From NCBI GenBank assembly GCA_004292855.1, contig RDXN01000046.1, positions 43,391 to 107,390 on the forward strand: DNA of 64,000 nt. Direction: 5' to 3'. Each line of letters opens with the position of its first letter. The stretch's first letter is position 1. Source of the stretch: Cytophagales bacterium. Its GTDB lineage: Bacteria > Bacteroidota > Bacteroidia > Cytophagales > Spirosomataceae. The translations under genes were made by a program, and so were the position numbers. A model generated the notes under the pieces. The model was given only the letters and a program-made list of their open reading frames with translations. It searched no databases and was not told the origin of the DNA. Below, in pieces: positions 25,244 to 34,780 of the stretch.

Positions 25244-25477
25244 CTAATCCCGACGCTCGTTCTTCGCGGCAGAATCGTACTCAGCTTTGGCTTCGTTTAG
25301 TTCCTGCTTTTCGTCGCGCACCTCGCTGGTATCGCCCTCAGCGCGGGCTTCGTTCAGATCTTCCTGAGCGTCCTGCACCTCTTCGGCTTTGTTTTCAGTT
25401 TTTGAATCACAGGCTACCTGCGTCGTTACCATCAGGGCAGCAAGCGCAAACGCGCTAATCCATTGCTTTGTTTTCAT
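25244..25477 (-). CDS. small charged lipoprotein
   Basis: A 77-residue protein. The internal ATG is chosen because it gives a lipoprotein signal (MKTKQWISAFALAALMVTTQVAC, Cys23). The mature part is a single highly charged helix with heptad-like repeats of Asp, Glu, Ala and Asn (EVQDAQEDLNEARAEGD, then EKQELNEAKAEYD). This suggests a coiled coil at the outer membrane, reminiscent of Lpp-like spacer proteins. No family is recognised with confidence. It ends in a clear terminator. Confidence 0.7.
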   Translation of the reverse strand: MKTKQWISAFALAALMVTTQVACDSKTENKAEEVQDAQEDLNEARAEGDTSEVRDEKQELNEAKAEYDSAAKNERRD

Positions 25478-25767
25478 TTCAGAATATCGGTTATGACGGA
25501 TCACATTGTCTCGTCGTCAGACATACTTTTTGAAAACAAAGCGGGGATATTGAAGGCCGAAAAGTTGAGCGAGCGGCCCCGTTTTTCACCCGTTTGACCA
25601 CGAAAAGAGCAGGTCCACTGTAGTAGGTTCCAGGTTAGTCTATTCGGTCCGGCACACCTTTTGTAGTTTTCAACCCGACATTAGTGAAATTTAATTCTCT
25701 TTTGTCTGTCTGTTAACAAGTCTTTACCCTTAATTTTCGTCCAAAATCTGTTTTACACGCTTACTCA
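25478..25767. other. intergenic region without recognised gene
   Basis: These 290 bases separate the divergent small lipoprotein and polysaccharide deacetylase genes and must hold both promoters. I see no convincing ORF, long repeat or full-consensus promoter. Confidence 0.5.
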
Positions 25768-26721
25768 ATGAAACGTACCCCCCTTTTCTGGTCGGCCCTT
25801 GTGCTGATCGCCCTGTCGAATGGCCTTGTGGGTTGTCAGTCGACCGGCAAAACCACCGACACCAACACGGCTCCGGCATCGACCAACGAGGCAGAAGCTA
25901 ATGCCTCAGCCACTCCAACCAACGTTAACGAAACCGCCGACGCATCGGCAGACGCAGATCCGACCAAGATTCCGGCGGGCAACCGGAACGCCGGACCGGT
26001 TGCCGACGCGGCCACGATCATTGCCCGCAAGCAGGTGCCCGTGCTGTGCTACCACCAAATTCGCGATTGGAAAAGCACCGATTCTAAATCGGCCAAAGAT
26101 TACATTGTGCCGTTGGCGACGTTTGAGGGACACATGAAAATGCTGTCGGACAGTGGCTACCACACGATCTCACCCGATCAACTTCACGCCTACCTGACAA
26201 CAGGAGCCAAATTACCCGAAAAACCGGTGATGCTCACCTTCGACGATGGCGACCTGACCCAGTACACTAACGCCCTACCCATCATGGATAAGTACGGTTT
26301 CAAGGCGTCGTTCTACATCATGACGGTGGCCATCGGGCGTCGGGGTAAGCAGCACTACATGGACAAAACCCAGTTGAAAGACCTCTCGGACAAGGGCCAC
26401 GTGATTGCCGCCCACACCTGGGACCACCAGAATGTGAAGAAACTAGTTACGCCCGAAGATTGGAAAACTCAACTCGAAGAGCCTAAAGCAAAGCTGGAGG
26501 AGATTACGGGCAAGCCCGTTCGGCACTTTGCTTATCCGTTTGGGTTGTGGAAAGAAGAGTCGTTGCCTGAGGTAGCCAAACGCGGGTATGCAACGGCGTA
26601 CCAGTTGGCCGAGAAGAAAATGAACCCCGATCTGCCACTGATGTCCATCCGGCGCATCATCGCGGGCGGTTACTGGTCGGCCAAGACGTTGAGTGGCAAC
26701 ATTCGGGCGAGTTTTCGTTAA
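25768..26721 (+). CDS. polysaccharide deacetylase lipoprotein (CE4)
   Basis: A 317-residue exported enzyme. The signal ends in a lipobox (LSNGLVGC, Cys23), followed by a low-complexity Thr/Ala/Asn/Asp linker to about residue 75. The NodB-homology domain has PVLCYHQI, motif 1 TFDDGD with the catalytic Asp pair, motif 2 HTWDH with the metal-binding histidines, and FAYPFG as motif 3. CE4 enzymes deacetylate surface or wall polysaccharides such as poly-N-acetylglucosamine or peptidoglycan. It is anchored in a membrane facing the periplasm or cell surface. Confidence 0.87.
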   Translation: MKRTPLFWSALVLIALSNGLVGCQSTGKTTDTNTAPASTNEAEANASATPTNVNETADASADADPTKIPAGNRNAGPVADAATIIARKQVPVLCYHQIRDWKSTDSKSAKDYIVPLATFEGHMKMLSDSGYHTISPDQLHAYLTTGAKLPEKPVMLTFDDGDLTQYTNALPIMDKYGFKASFYIMTVAIGRRGKQHYMDKTQLKDLSDKGHVIAAHTWDHQNVKKLVTPEDWKTQLEEPKAKLEEITGKPVRHFAYPFGLWKEESLPEVAKRGYATAYQLAEKKMNPDLPLMSIRRIIAGGYWSAKTLSGNIRASFR

Positions 26722-26734
26722 CGGCCTGAAGGCC

Positions 26735-29700
26735 CTACTTCTTCTGGCTTCGCAGATACGCCACTAAATCCTTCACCTCCGTTTCGGAGAGCGGTTCCAG
26801 CAGGCCCGTGGGCATCATGGAAGCCGGGTTTACCTCCCGCGACTGAATATCCGATTTATTAATCACGACCGCATCTTGCCCCACTACGCGTAAGGTTAGT
26901 TGACGGTCGTTTTCTTTAGCCACATTCCCCACGTGGGTACGCCCGTCGCGTGTAGTCACGACGACCATTTTGTAATCGTCCTGAATTTCGGCACTGGGGT
27001 CGAGAATGTTGCCGAGCAGGTAATCGAGATTGGCCCGGTTGGAACCGGTCAGTTCGGGGCCGATGTTACCCCCCTCGCCGTACATTTTGTGGCACGGGCC
27101 GCAGGTTTGCGCAAACACCAGCCGACCTTTGCCGGGGTTGGCGCGGCTCACGGCCTCGTCGGTAAGAAGGTTGCGGTAGCGGTCGTAAGCTTTGGTGTCG
27201 AGAGCCACGTGGTCGATGGGTCCCCAAACCTCCACAAACCCGCTGCCCACCACCCGGCGCAACTGCCGGGCAATGTAGGTGGGCACGTCGCGCTTCGGAA
27301 TCGTGTTTTTGGCGATGGCCTGCGTGAGCATCCAACCGTAGCGCGGGCGCGACGCCAGTGTTTGAATGGCCTCTATTTTCTCACTCGTGCTTAGTTTGGG
27401 GTAACTCTCCAACAAGCGTTTACCGAGGGGTTCGTTATCATAGCTCGCTACCGCCCGGATCGCGTCGGCCCGGAGATCGGCGTTGTCGAGCAGGGCGGGC
27501 AGGGTTTTCAGCAGTTCGGGGCGTTGTTGCAGGGCCAACGATTGCAACGCCTTCCGCCGATTCGCAACCGGGGCCTTGGCGTCGTTCAGCACGGCCATCG
27601 ACCGGATTGCCATCTCGGTGCCCCCAAATTGTCCGGCAATCTCTGTTGCCAACTTAGCCGATGTAGGGTCAGTTTTCAGTTTAGTGTAAACCGAGTTCCA
27701 GCTTTTGGGCGTGGTCAGGTCGGAACGCCCCTCAACCGCATCGCGCATGCCTTCGAGCAAGTTCAGGCGGTTTTTGGGCATCTTGCCGAGGGTCGAAACG
27801 AGCGCGTCGGTTTGGTTGGCATCGACCACGCGCCGGGCGATGAACTGCGTGATCATCGGTACTTGGCTGCGGGTGGCGAGGTCTAATCCGCGTTGGGTAT
27901 TACCGGTAACAAGGGGTTCGAGACCATACCAGATCATCCTGGGCAGGTTGTGGTCGTTGGCATCGTCGGCGTGGGTGAGTAGGCCCTCGGCCAGTTTCCA
28001 GCTAGTCTCAGGGTCGAGCCGTTGCATGGCCGAAGCCAGGTAGAGCCGCACCACGGGCGAGGGGTCCTGGCGGGCCATCGTTACGAACTGCTTCAGCACA
28101 TCGGGCGCAGGCCCTTCATTCTCACACAGCAACTGGATGGCCCACCCACGCACATACGGATCTTTGTCGTTCAGGGCGGTTGCCAAATCAGTTGCCGAAA
28201 GGTTGTTCGTTACGTGCAGCGACCACATAGCCCGTAGCCGATAATCGGGGTTGCTCTCTGTTTGGTACATGGTGCGAAGTGCAGCCACGGCCGTTGCATC
28301 CAACTTGCCCCGAGTAGCCCGACCTTGCAAAATCACCCGCGCCCGGCGTGCGTGCCAGTCGCTTTTGCTTAATTGCAAGTTGACCAACTGGAGATCAGGC
28401 AGTTTACCCAGATCGGCGTAGCGATTGGGGAAATTATCAGCCCCGGACTTCGTGGGCATCACGCGAAAAATCCGGCCCGTTTCGCGGTTCAACACGTCGG
28501 ACCCGCAAATGTCGGCGTCGTGCCAGTCGAGCACATACAGGCCACCATCGGGGCCGATTTCGAGGCTAAACCCGACCCATTGGGCGTTGTTGGCCATCAG
28601 AAAATCGTCGGTATGCCGCCCCACAAACCCGGAGCCTTTCGGCACGAGGGCATCGGCCAGAATCCCGTGTTCGTGAATGTTGGCCATGAACAATTTCCCC
28701 TGCTCCTGCTTCGGAAACGCATCGGACTGGTAAATTCTGGCCCCGCCGTGGGCCGAGCGGTGGCTGTGGTCGGCAATCGTTTTGATGTCGTTGTACACGT
28801 ACGGGTTAAAGTGCTGCCCGCCCTGCCGGTGGTAAATGCCGCCCGGAACAATGTGCCAGAGGTGCGGAATCACACAGGCTGTAATAAAGATTTGGCCCTT
28901 GGCGTCGTGGTCGATGCCCCAGGGATTGCTGAATCCGTGCGCCACCACCTCAAACCGGTCTTTGGTCGGGTGATACCGCCAAACGCCCCCGTTGATCTCG
29001 GTGCCCTCGCCCTCCAGAACATCGTCGGGGAACGGGTCTTTGTGCTTGTAAAGCCGCCCCTTCCCGCTGGGCTTACGAACCTTTGAGGGTGTCGCGAAAC
29101 CCTGACAACCGTAGAGCCAACCGTCTGGTCCCCAATGGAATGAGTTGAGAGTTTCGTGCCGGTCTCGGATACCCCAGCCCGTTAGTCGAACCTCGATATC
29201 GTCTACGTCGGCCTTGTCATCGCCGTTTTGGTCGGGCACAAACAGGAGATTCGGCGGGGCACCCACAAACACCCCTCCCAGGCCTACGGCTAACGCTGCC
29301 GGGAAGGCGATACCTTCCATAAACACCTTCCGCGAGTCGGCCACGCCGTCGTGGTCGGTGTCTTCCAGAATCAGAATCCGGCTGTCGCCCGCGTTAGAAA
29401 ACCCCTTGCCGCGCGATTCGTAGTCACGGTTTTCGGCAATCCAGAGTCGCCCCCGGTCGTCCCAGCAAAACGCCATCGGCTGGGTCATCATGGGTTCCGA
29501 AGCCCAGGCGTTTACGCTGTAGCCCTTCGGCACGGTCATCGCGGCCACGGCTTCGGCGGGTGAGAGCAACTTAGCTTCGCGGCCCTCGCGTTGGGCAATC
29601 CCCCACAGCGACGCGGTGTTGTAGGTTCCTGTATTGCCCGAAAACTCACCATACTGTTTGGTCAGTTGGACATCGCTAAGGGTGCCGGTATACACTACAA

Positions 29701-30553
29701 GCTGGTGTTTCTGAATTTCGGTGACGCCTTTTTTGATCACATAATCGGCTTTACGCGCCCGCGCCGGTCCCACGCCCAACTGCGAATCGACCCGCCAGAT
29801 GGTCGGGTAGTTACGGTTCTGCGGATGGTCGAACAGGGCGATATGAACTAAATCGGAGCGGCCCTCCACCTGCATCCCCACGTCGACCCAGGGCGCGGCC
29901 TGCCCCTCGGCGCGTTCGTTGCGTTGCCGGGCCGCGTTGACCACCTCGCCTGCAATACCGGATTTCCAGGGCATTCGCAAAAACAGCCCGCCGTAGTCGT
30001 ATTTGCCAATCGTGACGTCGGTTTGGGTGTCGCCGTTCCACTCCACGTCCAGCACGTATTGGCCATTTTGCTCACGCATGGCCCAGTTTTGGGTTTCGGT
30101 AAGCACGGCGTTGCCTGTAGAGTCGAGCAGGTCATAAACGGTTTGCCACTTGACGGTCGCGCCTTTACTCTCGACCACTTTGGCCGACACCCGACGCCAA
30201 TAATCGCCCGCTGGGTGGTGGAAGTAGTCGCGGCCATTCACGCGGGTGATCCCCCAGTACAAGCCGGTTTGGTGTTTGTGGTGGCCGGGGCTGTATTCGG
30301 TCAGTACGCCTTTACCGTCGGGGGCCATAATCGGGTGCAGGTAAGGCCGAAAATCGGCTTTAGCCACCTGCGTCAAAATCGGCGTTTTCTCACCAGGCCG
30401 ATACACCGCAATGGTCTGTGCTGCCTTGTCTTCGCGAATCAACAGTTGCTTATCGGGCAGGATCGACACACTCGAATCGGCCCGCTCAACGGGGCGAAGT
30501 GAATAAACGAACGAGAGGAACAGGAAACTGGAAAACAGGAGGGATAGCTTCAT
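26735..30553 (-). CDS. PmoA-like / PVC dehydrogenase / HEAT / cytochrome c fusion
   Basis: A 1272-residue exported fusion with signal MKLSLLFSSFLFLSFVYS. Domains in order: a DUF6807 PmoA-like beta domain (about 25-320, with YSPGHHKHQTGLYWG); a PVC-type beta-propeller dehydrogenase (about 340-720, KGYSVNAWASEPMMTQPMAF, GPDGWLYGCQG, GFSNPWGIDHD); HEAT-like helical repeats (about 730-1110); and a c-type heme domain with CGPCH at 1151-1155 and a likely Met ligand in MMPTG near 1247. Such proteins are found in Planctomycetes and Bacteroidota that degrade polysaccharides. The oxidised substrate is unknown. It stands alone as a transcription unit. Confidence 0.85.
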   Translation of the reverse strand: MKLSLLFSSFLFLSFVYSLRPVERADSSVSILPDKQLLIREDKAAQTIAVYRPGEKTPILTQVAKADFRPYLHPIMAPDGKGVLTEYSPGHHKHQTGLYWGITRVNGRDYFHHPAGDYWRRVSAKVVESKGATVKWQTVYDLLDSTGNAVLTETQNWAMREQNGQYVLDVEWNGDTQTDVTIGKYDYGGLFLRMPWKSGIAGEVVNAARQRNERAEGQAAPWVDVGMQVEGRSDLVHIALFDHPQNRNYPTIWRVDSQLGVGPARARKADYVIKKGVTEIQKHQLVVYTGTLSDVQLTKQYGEFSGNTGTYNTASLWGIAQREGREAKLLSPAEAVAAMTVPKGYSVNAWASEPMMTQPMAFCWDDRGRLWIAENRDYESRGKGFSNAGDSRILILEDTDHDGVADSRKVFMEGIAFPAALAVGLGGVFVGAPPNLLFVPDQNGDDKADVDDIEVRLTGWGIRDRHETLNSFHWGPDGWLYGCQGFATPSKVRKPSGKGRLYKHKDPFPDDVLEGEGTEINGGVWRYHPTKDRFEVVAHGFSNPWGIDHDAKGQIFITACVIPHLWHIVPGGIYHRQGGQHFNPYVYNDIKTIADHSHRSAHGGARIYQSDAFPKQEQGKLFMANIHEHGILADALVPKGSGFVGRHTDDFLMANNAQWVGFSLEIGPDGGLYVLDWHDADICGSDVLNRETGRIFRVMPTKSGADNFPNRYADLGKLPDLQLVNLQLSKSDWHARRARVILQGRATRGKLDATAVAALRTMYQTESNPDYRLRAMWSLHVTNNLSATDLATALNDKDPYVRGWAIQLLCENEGPAPDVLKQFVTMARQDPSPVVRLYLASAMQRLDPETSWKLAEGLLTHADDANDHNLPRMIWYGLEPLVTGNTQRGLDLATRSQVPMITQFIARRVVDANQTDALVSTLGKMPKNRLNLLEGMRDAVEGRSDLTTPKSWNSVYTKLKTDPTSAKLATEIAGQFGGTEMAIRSMAVLNDAKAPVANRRKALQSLALQQRPELLKTLPALLDNADLRADAIRAVASYDNEPLGKRLLESYPKLSTSEKIEAIQTLASRPRYGWMLTQAIAKNTIPKRDVPTYIARQLRRVVGSGFVEVWGPIDHVALDTKAYDRYRNLLTDEAVSRANPGKGRLVFAQTCGPCHKMYGEGGNIGPELTGSNRANLDYLLGNILDPSAEIQDDYKMVVVTTRDGRTHVGNVAKENDRQLTLRVVGQDAVVINKSDIQSREVNPASMMPTGLLEPLSETEVKDLVAYLRSQKK

Positions 30554-30610
30554 AGCAGGAGGGGCAATGGCTTTCCTGCTAAAGAATTGGGCAGGTGGTT
30601 TATACCAGTT

Positions 30611-31090
30611 TCACCCCTTCCCCATCCGCTCTTCCACCAACCGCCCGACGTTGCGCCGGATCAGGCGCGAGCCAATGAAGGCCGTTATTCCGCTGGCCGC
30701 AACCACGATATACCAGAATTTTCCACCTGGTAACGTCCGGGTGAAGAGTTCAGCCCAGAAAGCCGCATACAGCCCCACTACGGACCAGTTCATGAAATAG
30801 TAGTGCCAGTAAAGCCAGTCCTTCACCTGCTTCCGTAACAGCGTAGGCACCATACCACCAACAATTGAAATAAGGCTAACCAGAGCCAGCCAGTGAAATG
30901 GGCCGAACTTGCCAAATAAGTCGTAGATCATGAAGGCAGTGGCATTAAGTGCAAGCATACCCACGACGTAGGCATACCCTATACGGACATGGAGTTTGCC
31001 GCCTTTTGTATTGAGTAACACCACAGCTCCAGTGAGCATAGCAAACAGAGCGGAGATCAAATGCACAAGGCCAATTGTTGAATGAAACAT
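30611..31090 (-). CDS. DUF2306-like membrane protein
   Basis: A 159-residue integral membrane protein with about four to five helices (HLISALFAMLTGAVVLL, YVVGMLALNATAFMIYDLFG, WLALVSLISIVGGMVP, then WSVVGLYAAFWAEL and WYIVVAASGITAFIG). A HxRIGYAYV motif (LHVRIGYAYV) follows helix 1, as is usual for DUF2306. The histidines at helix ends could bind a cofactor. Function is unknown. It is in the same direction as the large PVC fusion and upstream of it. Confidence 0.75.
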   Translation of the reverse strand: MFHSTIGLVHLISALFAMLTGAVVLLNTKGGKLHVRIGYAYVVGMLALNATAFMIYDLFGKFGPFHWLALVSLISIVGGMVPTLLRKQVKDWLYWHYYFMNWSVVGLYAAFWAELFTRTLPGGKFWYIVVAASGITAFIGSRLIRRNVGRLVEERMGKG

Positions 31091-31203
31091 GGCTGGGTTT
31101 TGGTTTTAGTCGATTGGATAAACCAAAACTAGTATCCGGCCCGAAATCTGCCCGCACCTTTCCGACGAACTGCCTAACTTGCAGGATAAACACTGCTATT
31201 GAA

Positions 31204-32934
31204 ATGACCAATGCCGATATAGTTGATCTGTTTGAACAGACCGCCCGATTGATGGAACTTCACAATGAAGATCCATTCCGAATCAAGACGATTTCGTCGG
31301 CGGCTTTCAACATCGACAAACTGCCCAACGACATCACCCAACTGCCCCTGGCCGACCTGACAAGCATTCCCGGTATCGGCAAATCGGTGGCCGCTAAAAT
31401 CCGCGAGATTGTCGAAACCGAACGCCTAAGCGACCTTGACGAGCTACTCGCCCGCACCCCCGAAGGCGTGTTGGCCATGTTCCGCATCAAAGGGTTGGGG
31501 GCCAAGAAAATCCGTACGCTCTGGACCGAATTGAGCATCGATAACCTCAATGATTTGCAGGTTGCCGCTGAAAACGGGCAGGTTGCCAAGATCAAGGGCT
31601 TCGGCGAGGCCACCCAGGAGAAAATTCTGGCCTCGCTGGAGTTTCTGATGGCGCAGGCAGGCAAAATCCGTATGGACAAGGCCCGGATGCTGGCCGACGT
31701 GCTGCGCAACGCCCTCGACCCGCACTTCCCGGCGGTGGAGATCAGCGGGCAGGTTCGGCGGCAGGCGCAGGAAGTTGATACCGTTCAACTGCTGGTCGAA
31801 ACGGCGGACCCAGTTGCGGCCATGAACCAGATTGATCAGGTGCCGACGCTGGTGCGCAACGATGTGCAGTCGTCGCCGTTTGCGTGGCGGGGAACTATGA
31901 CGGGCACCGACGTGGCCGTTGAGATAAAACTCGTTCAGCCCGGCCAACTCGCCCAACAATTATTTATCGAAACAGCCGCCGACGCGCACTTAGAACAGGT
32001 TGGTTCAAACAGCATGAGCCTGTTGCAAGCCGCCCTCACGGGTCCCCGTAACGACGCCCACCCACCCACCGACGAGGCTATTTACGAACGAGCGGGCCTG
32101 CCCTACATAGTGCCCGAAATGCGCGAAGATGAGTTCGGATTTCGGTGGGCGGCCAAACACAATGCCGACGCCCTCGTGACCTGGGACGACCTGCGCGGTA
32201 CGCTCCACAACCACAGCACGTGGTCGGACGGGAAAAACTCGCTGTCCCAAATGGCCGAATATGCCCGCACGCTGGGCCTGAGCTATTTTGGTATTGCCGA
32301 CCACTCACAAACGGCTGCCTACGCCAACGGCCTGCGCCCCGAACGTGTGGCCGCGCAACAGACCGAGATCGACAAACTCAACGCGGAGTACGGGCCGGAC
32401 TTTCGCATTCTGAAAGGCATCGAGTCCGACATCCTGGGCGACGGGTCCCTCGATTACACCGACGACGTGCTGGCCTCGTTCGATTATGTGGTGGCATCGG
32501 TGCATCAAACGCTCACCATGACGCAGGAAAAAGCCACGGCGCGGTTGCTGCGGGCTATCGAAAACCCCTACACTACTATTTTGGGTCACCCGACAGGCCG
32601 CTTGCTGTTGTCGCGCGAGGGGTATCCCATCGACCACCGGGCCGTGATCGACGCCTGCGCCGAACACCGGGTCGTGATCGAGATCAATGCCAGCCCCTAC
32701 CGGCTCGACATCGACTGGCGTTGGATCGACTATGCTCAACAACAGGGTGTTATGCTCAGCATTAATCCCGACGCGCACAGCACCGTGGGCCTGCTCGACA
32801 TGCATTATGGTGTCGCTGTTGGCCGCAAAGGTGGCTTGTTGCGCAGTATGACGTTTAACGCATTGACGCTGGACGAGATCACCAAATGGCTACATGAAAG
32901 ACGGTCCGTAAAAATCGGGGCGTTTGTTAAGTAA
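31204..32934 (+). CDS. PolX-like protein with PHP domain and degenerate polymerase
   Basis: A 576-residue protein. The start MTNADIVDLFEQTARLMELH is the normal PolX beginning. Helix-hairpin-helix motifs are at IPGIGKSVAAKI, IKGLGAKKI and IKGFGEATQEKI. In the polymerase palm the usual GSxRR...GDxD appears as SGQVRRQAQEVDTVQLL, so both metal-binding Asp residues are replaced, and the third position reads VEIKLV with Glu. The C-terminal PHP domain is intact (HNHSTWSDG, IADHS, GIESDIL, GHPTG, EINASP, NPDAHS). It is therefore likely a 3'-5' exonuclease or AP-site phosphoesterase in DNA repair with no polymerase activity. Confidence 0.87.
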   Translation: MTNADIVDLFEQTARLMELHNEDPFRIKTISSAAFNIDKLPNDITQLPLADLTSIPGIGKSVAAKIREIVETERLSDLDELLARTPEGVLAMFRIKGLGAKKIRTLWTELSIDNLNDLQVAAENGQVAKIKGFGEATQEKILASLEFLMAQAGKIRMDKARMLADVLRNALDPHFPAVEISGQVRRQAQEVDTVQLLVETADPVAAMNQIDQVPTLVRNDVQSSPFAWRGTMTGTDVAVEIKLVQPGQLAQQLFIETAADAHLEQVGSNSMSLLQAALTGPRNDAHPPTDEAIYERAGLPYIVPEMREDEFGFRWAAKHNADALVTWDDLRGTLHNHSTWSDGKNSLSQMAEYARTLGLSYFGIADHSQTAAYANGLRPERVAAQQTEIDKLNAEYGPDFRILKGIESDILGDGSLDYTDDVLASFDYVVASVHQTLTMTQEKATARLLRAIENPYTTILGHPTGRLLLSREGYPIDHRAVIDACAEHRVVIEINASPYRLDIDWRWIDYAQQQGVMLSINPDAHSTVGLLDMHYGVAVGRKGGLLRSMTFNALTLDEITKWLHERRSVKIGAFVK

Positions 32935-33012
32935 TTTGGGCAATAGGGCAAACCAAACGGACCGTTCGACTGTCTTTATCCGTAAGCGGTCTTCATAGTA
33001 CGTATTGTCCGC

Positions 33013-33020
33013 TATATTTG
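33013..33020 (+). promoter_or_regulatory. candidate -7 box, GT9 gene
   Basis: TATATTTG matches TAnnTTTG. The -33 TTG is not clear at the expected distance. Transcription would start only a few bases before the ATG at 33028. Confidence 0.45.
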
Positions 33021-33027
33021 TAGAGTT

Positions 33028-34008
33028 ATGCCTAAGTTCCTGGTTCTTCGCTTTTCGTCCATCGGCGATATCGTTCTGACGACTCCCGTTGTGCGCTGCC
33101 TTAAACAGCAGATGCCCGACGCGGAGGTGCATTTTTGCACGAAGAAAGCGCACCGGGGCCTTGTCGAAAACAATCCATACATCGACAGGGCGTACTTTTT
33201 GGACGATTCGCTCAATGAGCTTATCCGCGAACTGCGGGCCGAGCGTTACGATTACATTATCGACCTGCACCACAACCTGCGGACCTCCATCATAAAGCTC
33301 AGATTGGGCGTCCGGTCGTACAGTTTCGATAAGTTGAATAGTCAGAAATGGCTGCTCACACGCTGGAAAATAAACGCCATGCCCCCGGTTCACATCGTTG
33401 ATCGGTACATGGAAACGCTACGGTCGTTTGGGATCATCAACGACGAGCGGGGGCTGGATTACTTTATTCCCTACCGCGATCAGGTCGAGATTGAGTGGTT
33501 GCCGCCCACGCACCGGGGCCATTATGTGGCCTATGCCATTGGTGGTCAGCACAATACCAAAAAACTACCCCTGCCGCGCATGATCGAGTTGTGTTTGCGC
33601 ATCGACTACCCCATTGTGCTGTTGGGTGGCCCCGAAGATGCCGTTGCCGGTAACGCCATTGAGCAGGCACTGGGATCGCATCTGATCTACAACGCCTGCG
33701 GCAAATACAACCTGAACCAGTCGGCGTCGCTGCTGCAACAGGCGCGGGCCGTGTTTAGCCACGACACCGGCCTGATGCACATTGCAGCCGCGTTGAAAAA
33801 GAAAGTCTATTCAATTTGGGGTAATACAACCCCCCTGTTTGGCATGTATCCGTATAAAACGCCCTACGTGGTGTTGGAAAACAACGCGATCTCGTGCCGC
33901 CCCTGCTCTAAAATTGGCTACGACCGCTGTCCATTGGGGCATTTTAAGTGCATGAACGATCTCACGTTCGAGTTCGACGTGCGCGAGTTGCGTCGAAAAA
34001 ACGCCTAG
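33028..34008 (+). CDS. glycosyltransferase family 9, heptosyltransferase-like
   Basis: A 326-residue enzyme of the ADP-heptose:LPS heptosyltransferase group. The N-terminus FLVLRFSSIGDIVLTTPVVRCLKQ is diagnostic. The C-terminal nucleotide-sugar site shows VLLGGPED and FSHDTGLMHIAAALKKKVYSIWG. A cysteine-rich tail (CRPCSKIGYDRCPLGHFKCM) is common in Bacteroidota members. It probably adds a sugar to the LPS core or lipid A at the inner membrane. It is monocistronic and ends five bases before the convergent MORN/TonB gene. Confidence 0.88.
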   Translation: MPKFLVLRFSSIGDIVLTTPVVRCLKQQMPDAEVHFCTKKAHRGLVENNPYIDRAYFLDDSLNELIRELRAERYDYIIDLHHNLRTSIIKLRLGVRSYSFDKLNSQKWLLTRWKINAMPPVHIVDRYMETLRSFGIINDERGLDYFIPYRDQVEIEWLPPTHRGHYVAYAIGGQHNTKKLPLPRMIELCLRIDYPIVLLGGPEDAVAGNAIEQALGSHLIYNACGKYNLNQSASLLQQARAVFSHDTGLMHIAAALKKKVYSIWGNTTPLFGMYPYKTPYVVLENNAISCRPCSKIGYDRCPLGHFKCMNDLTFEFDVRELRRKNA

Positions 34009-34013
34009 TGCCT

Positions 34014-34751
34014 CTACCGGCTTACATATACGTCTTTCCCGTGAAAAATCAACGTCTGCCCGAAATGAGCCGCAACCGGCGCGTTGTCGACTGTGGCAGG
34101 CTTCCAATTAGTTAGTTGACCAAGTGCTTTGCGAAGGGGCGTGGCTAGTTCGTGGTCGGTTGGATACACGTTGATAAGGCCCAGCGTACCATCTTCTTCA
34201 ACCACCACCTGATAGGTAAGGTACTGACTCTCATTGCGGGTTTTATAGCCACTCTCCGCCAGTTTAGCACCTAACTCCTTCAAAAACTCCTTCTCCAACC
34301 CCGGAAACGAAGCAGGCTTCGCAAACGATTCGCAGGGAATGGCCTGTCCGGTGGCATCGAAACATTTACTTTCCCGGCTCAGCCCCCGCTTGAAATATTC
34401 ACGCCGTTTGGTTGCCCCGTCGGCGTAATAAACCAGCAACGGGCCGTGCATGTCGCCATGCTTGAAATCGGACGACCAGTAGGTTTGGCCGTTGGGATAC
34501 CAGCAACGCGTCAGGCCGTGTTTTATGCCCTGCTCATAGTTGGCGTAATGTTCCTCGGTAATTCGATGCCCATCGGTGGCAAAGGTGCGAACGGTTGCCA
34601 CCTCCCGCCTGCGGTTCAAAAACGTGATCTCTTCGGTGTATGTGGCATGCACCCGGCGTTCGACAAGTGGGTTTCCTTTTTTGATGGGGTCGTCGTCGGA
34701 TGGGGCAAATGCCGACGCCAGAGCCAGCAAACAAAGCAGGGTAAGTTTCAT
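34014..34751 (-). CDS. exported MORN-repeat / TonB-C-like protein
   Basis: A 245-residue protein with signal MKLTLLCLLALASAFA. The middle has MORN/YwqK-type repeats (HYANYEQGIKHGLTRCWYPNGQTYW, then HGDMHGPLLVYYADGATKRREYFKRG). The last 90 residues follow the TonB C-terminal pattern (VVVEEDGTLGLINVYPTD then LTNWKPATVDNAPVAAHFGQ), but there is no membrane helix for ExbB/ExbD contact. The combination is common in Cytophagales with unknown role. It follows the TolC gene by 29 bases in the same direction and may be the last gene of the secretion operon. Confidence 0.7.
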   Translation of the reverse strand: MKLTLLCLLALASAFAPSDDDPIKKGNPLVERRVHATYTEEITFLNRRREVATVRTFATDGHRITEEHYANYEQGIKHGLTRCWYPNGQTYWSSDFKHGDMHGPLLVYYADGATKRREYFKRGLSRESKCFDATGQAIPCESFAKPASFPGLEKEFLKELGAKLAESGYKTRNESQYLTYQVVVEEDGTLGLINVYPTDHELATPLRKALGQLTNWKPATVDNAPVAAHFGQTLIFHGKDVYVSR

Positions 34752-34780
34752 GATGAAGGGGGATTGTGTGTGTTGTGGAA

